Positions 6,596 to 6,649 of a stretch of 6,649 nucleotides of DNA are shown here, one piece after another (position 1 is the first letter of the stretch; each line of letters starts with the position of its first letter). Source of the DNA: a bacterium. GTDB taxonomy: Bacteria; Spirochaetota; UBA4802; UBA5550. The stretch spans positions 1 through 6,649 of the forward strand of contig JAAENB010000045.1 in the NCBI GenBank assembly GCA_024224995.1, written 5' to 3'. The position numbers and the translations under genes are program-made. A model generated the notes under the pieces. That model searched no databases, had not been told where the DNA came from, and saw nothing but the letters and a program-made list of their open reading frames with translations.

Positions 6596-6628
6596 TCATA
6601 GCGTGGGGCTTCCAGCCCCACGTTATGA
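6596..6628. repeat. Strong near-perfect palindrome, 15-bp stem with TCC loop
   Basis: The left arm TCATAGCGTGGGGCT (6596-6610) pairs with the right arm AGCCCCACGTTATGA (6614-6628) over a three-base loop TCC. All 15 pairs form if the single G6601/T6623 position is counted as a G-U wobble; the inner nine pairs are perfect and GC-rich. There is no T run after it on + and the downstream sequence is AGAAGAAGG. The length and symmetry, with further palindromes nearby, fit a REP-like repeat better than a terminator. Confidence 0.7.
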
Positions 6629-6649
6629 AGAAGAAGGCCCGCTCACAAA

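Larger units (their letters stand above)
6306..6649. other. Non-coding 3' tail with clustered GC-rich palindromes
   Basis: After the phosphoesterase stop there are 344 bases without a credible gene. The stretch holds a run of short hairpins: 6357-6371, 6426-6440, 6445-6457, 6489-6532, 6574-6585 and 6596-6628. Runs of C and G are much more frequent here than in the genes. Short reading frames on both strands (6265-6462 plus, 6344-6577 minus) have no recognisable domain, pass through the palindromes, and give low-complexity Pro/Gly/Arg-rich stretches, so I treat them as chance. The last bases (AAGGCCCGCTC) may open another hairpin that is cut by the window end. Confidence 0.75.

Overview
The window carries three genes on the + strand, packed head to tail, followed by about 340 bases of non-coding DNA rich in short palindromes. 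From left to right these are: the 3' end of a sensor histidine kinase gene (1-301); a 1409-residue soluble hybrid histidine kinase (313-4542); a 580-residue protein that joins a calcineurin-like metallophosphoesterase to a polymerase-beta-type nucleotidyltransferase (4563-6305); and a hairpin-rich tail with no credible gene (6306-6649). The gaps between genes are 11 and 20 bases and I see no terminator between them, so the three genes are probably co-transcribed.

The organism cannot be named from this sequence alone. Base composition is moderate, the genes are long multidomain bacterial signalling genes, and the style of the kinases (many PAS domains, an HPt at the end, and a 'DFGLGLT..EKI..KH' kinase tail) fits a free-living Gram-negative environmental bacterium. 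Spirochaetes or a neighbouring phylum are possible, but this is a weak guess. No tRNA, rRNA, CRISPR array, transposase or phage gene is present.

The large kinase holds, in order, an N-terminal receiver, five PAS domains with a coiled coil between the second and third, a dimerisation/phosphoacceptor domain, an ATPase domain, a receiver that has lost its phosphorylation residues, an intact receiver and an HPt domain. It therefore carries a complete His-Asp-His relay in one cytoplasmic chain but has no output domain. Its intact N-terminal receiver could take phosphate from another kinase, and the adjacent upstream kinase is the obvious candidate. The final response regulator is not in the window.

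The third gene is the most unusual. Both domains keep nearly all their metal-binding residues, so one polypeptide appears able both to transfer a nucleotide and to hydrolyse a phosphoester. Its substrate is unknown. Being 20 bases behind the kinase suggests, but does not prove, a functional link.

The 3' tail contains at least five GC-rich hairpins, several with three-base loops, and a near-perfect 15-bp-stem palindrome close to the window end. It resembles dispersed REP-like intergenic repeats more than a simple terminator.
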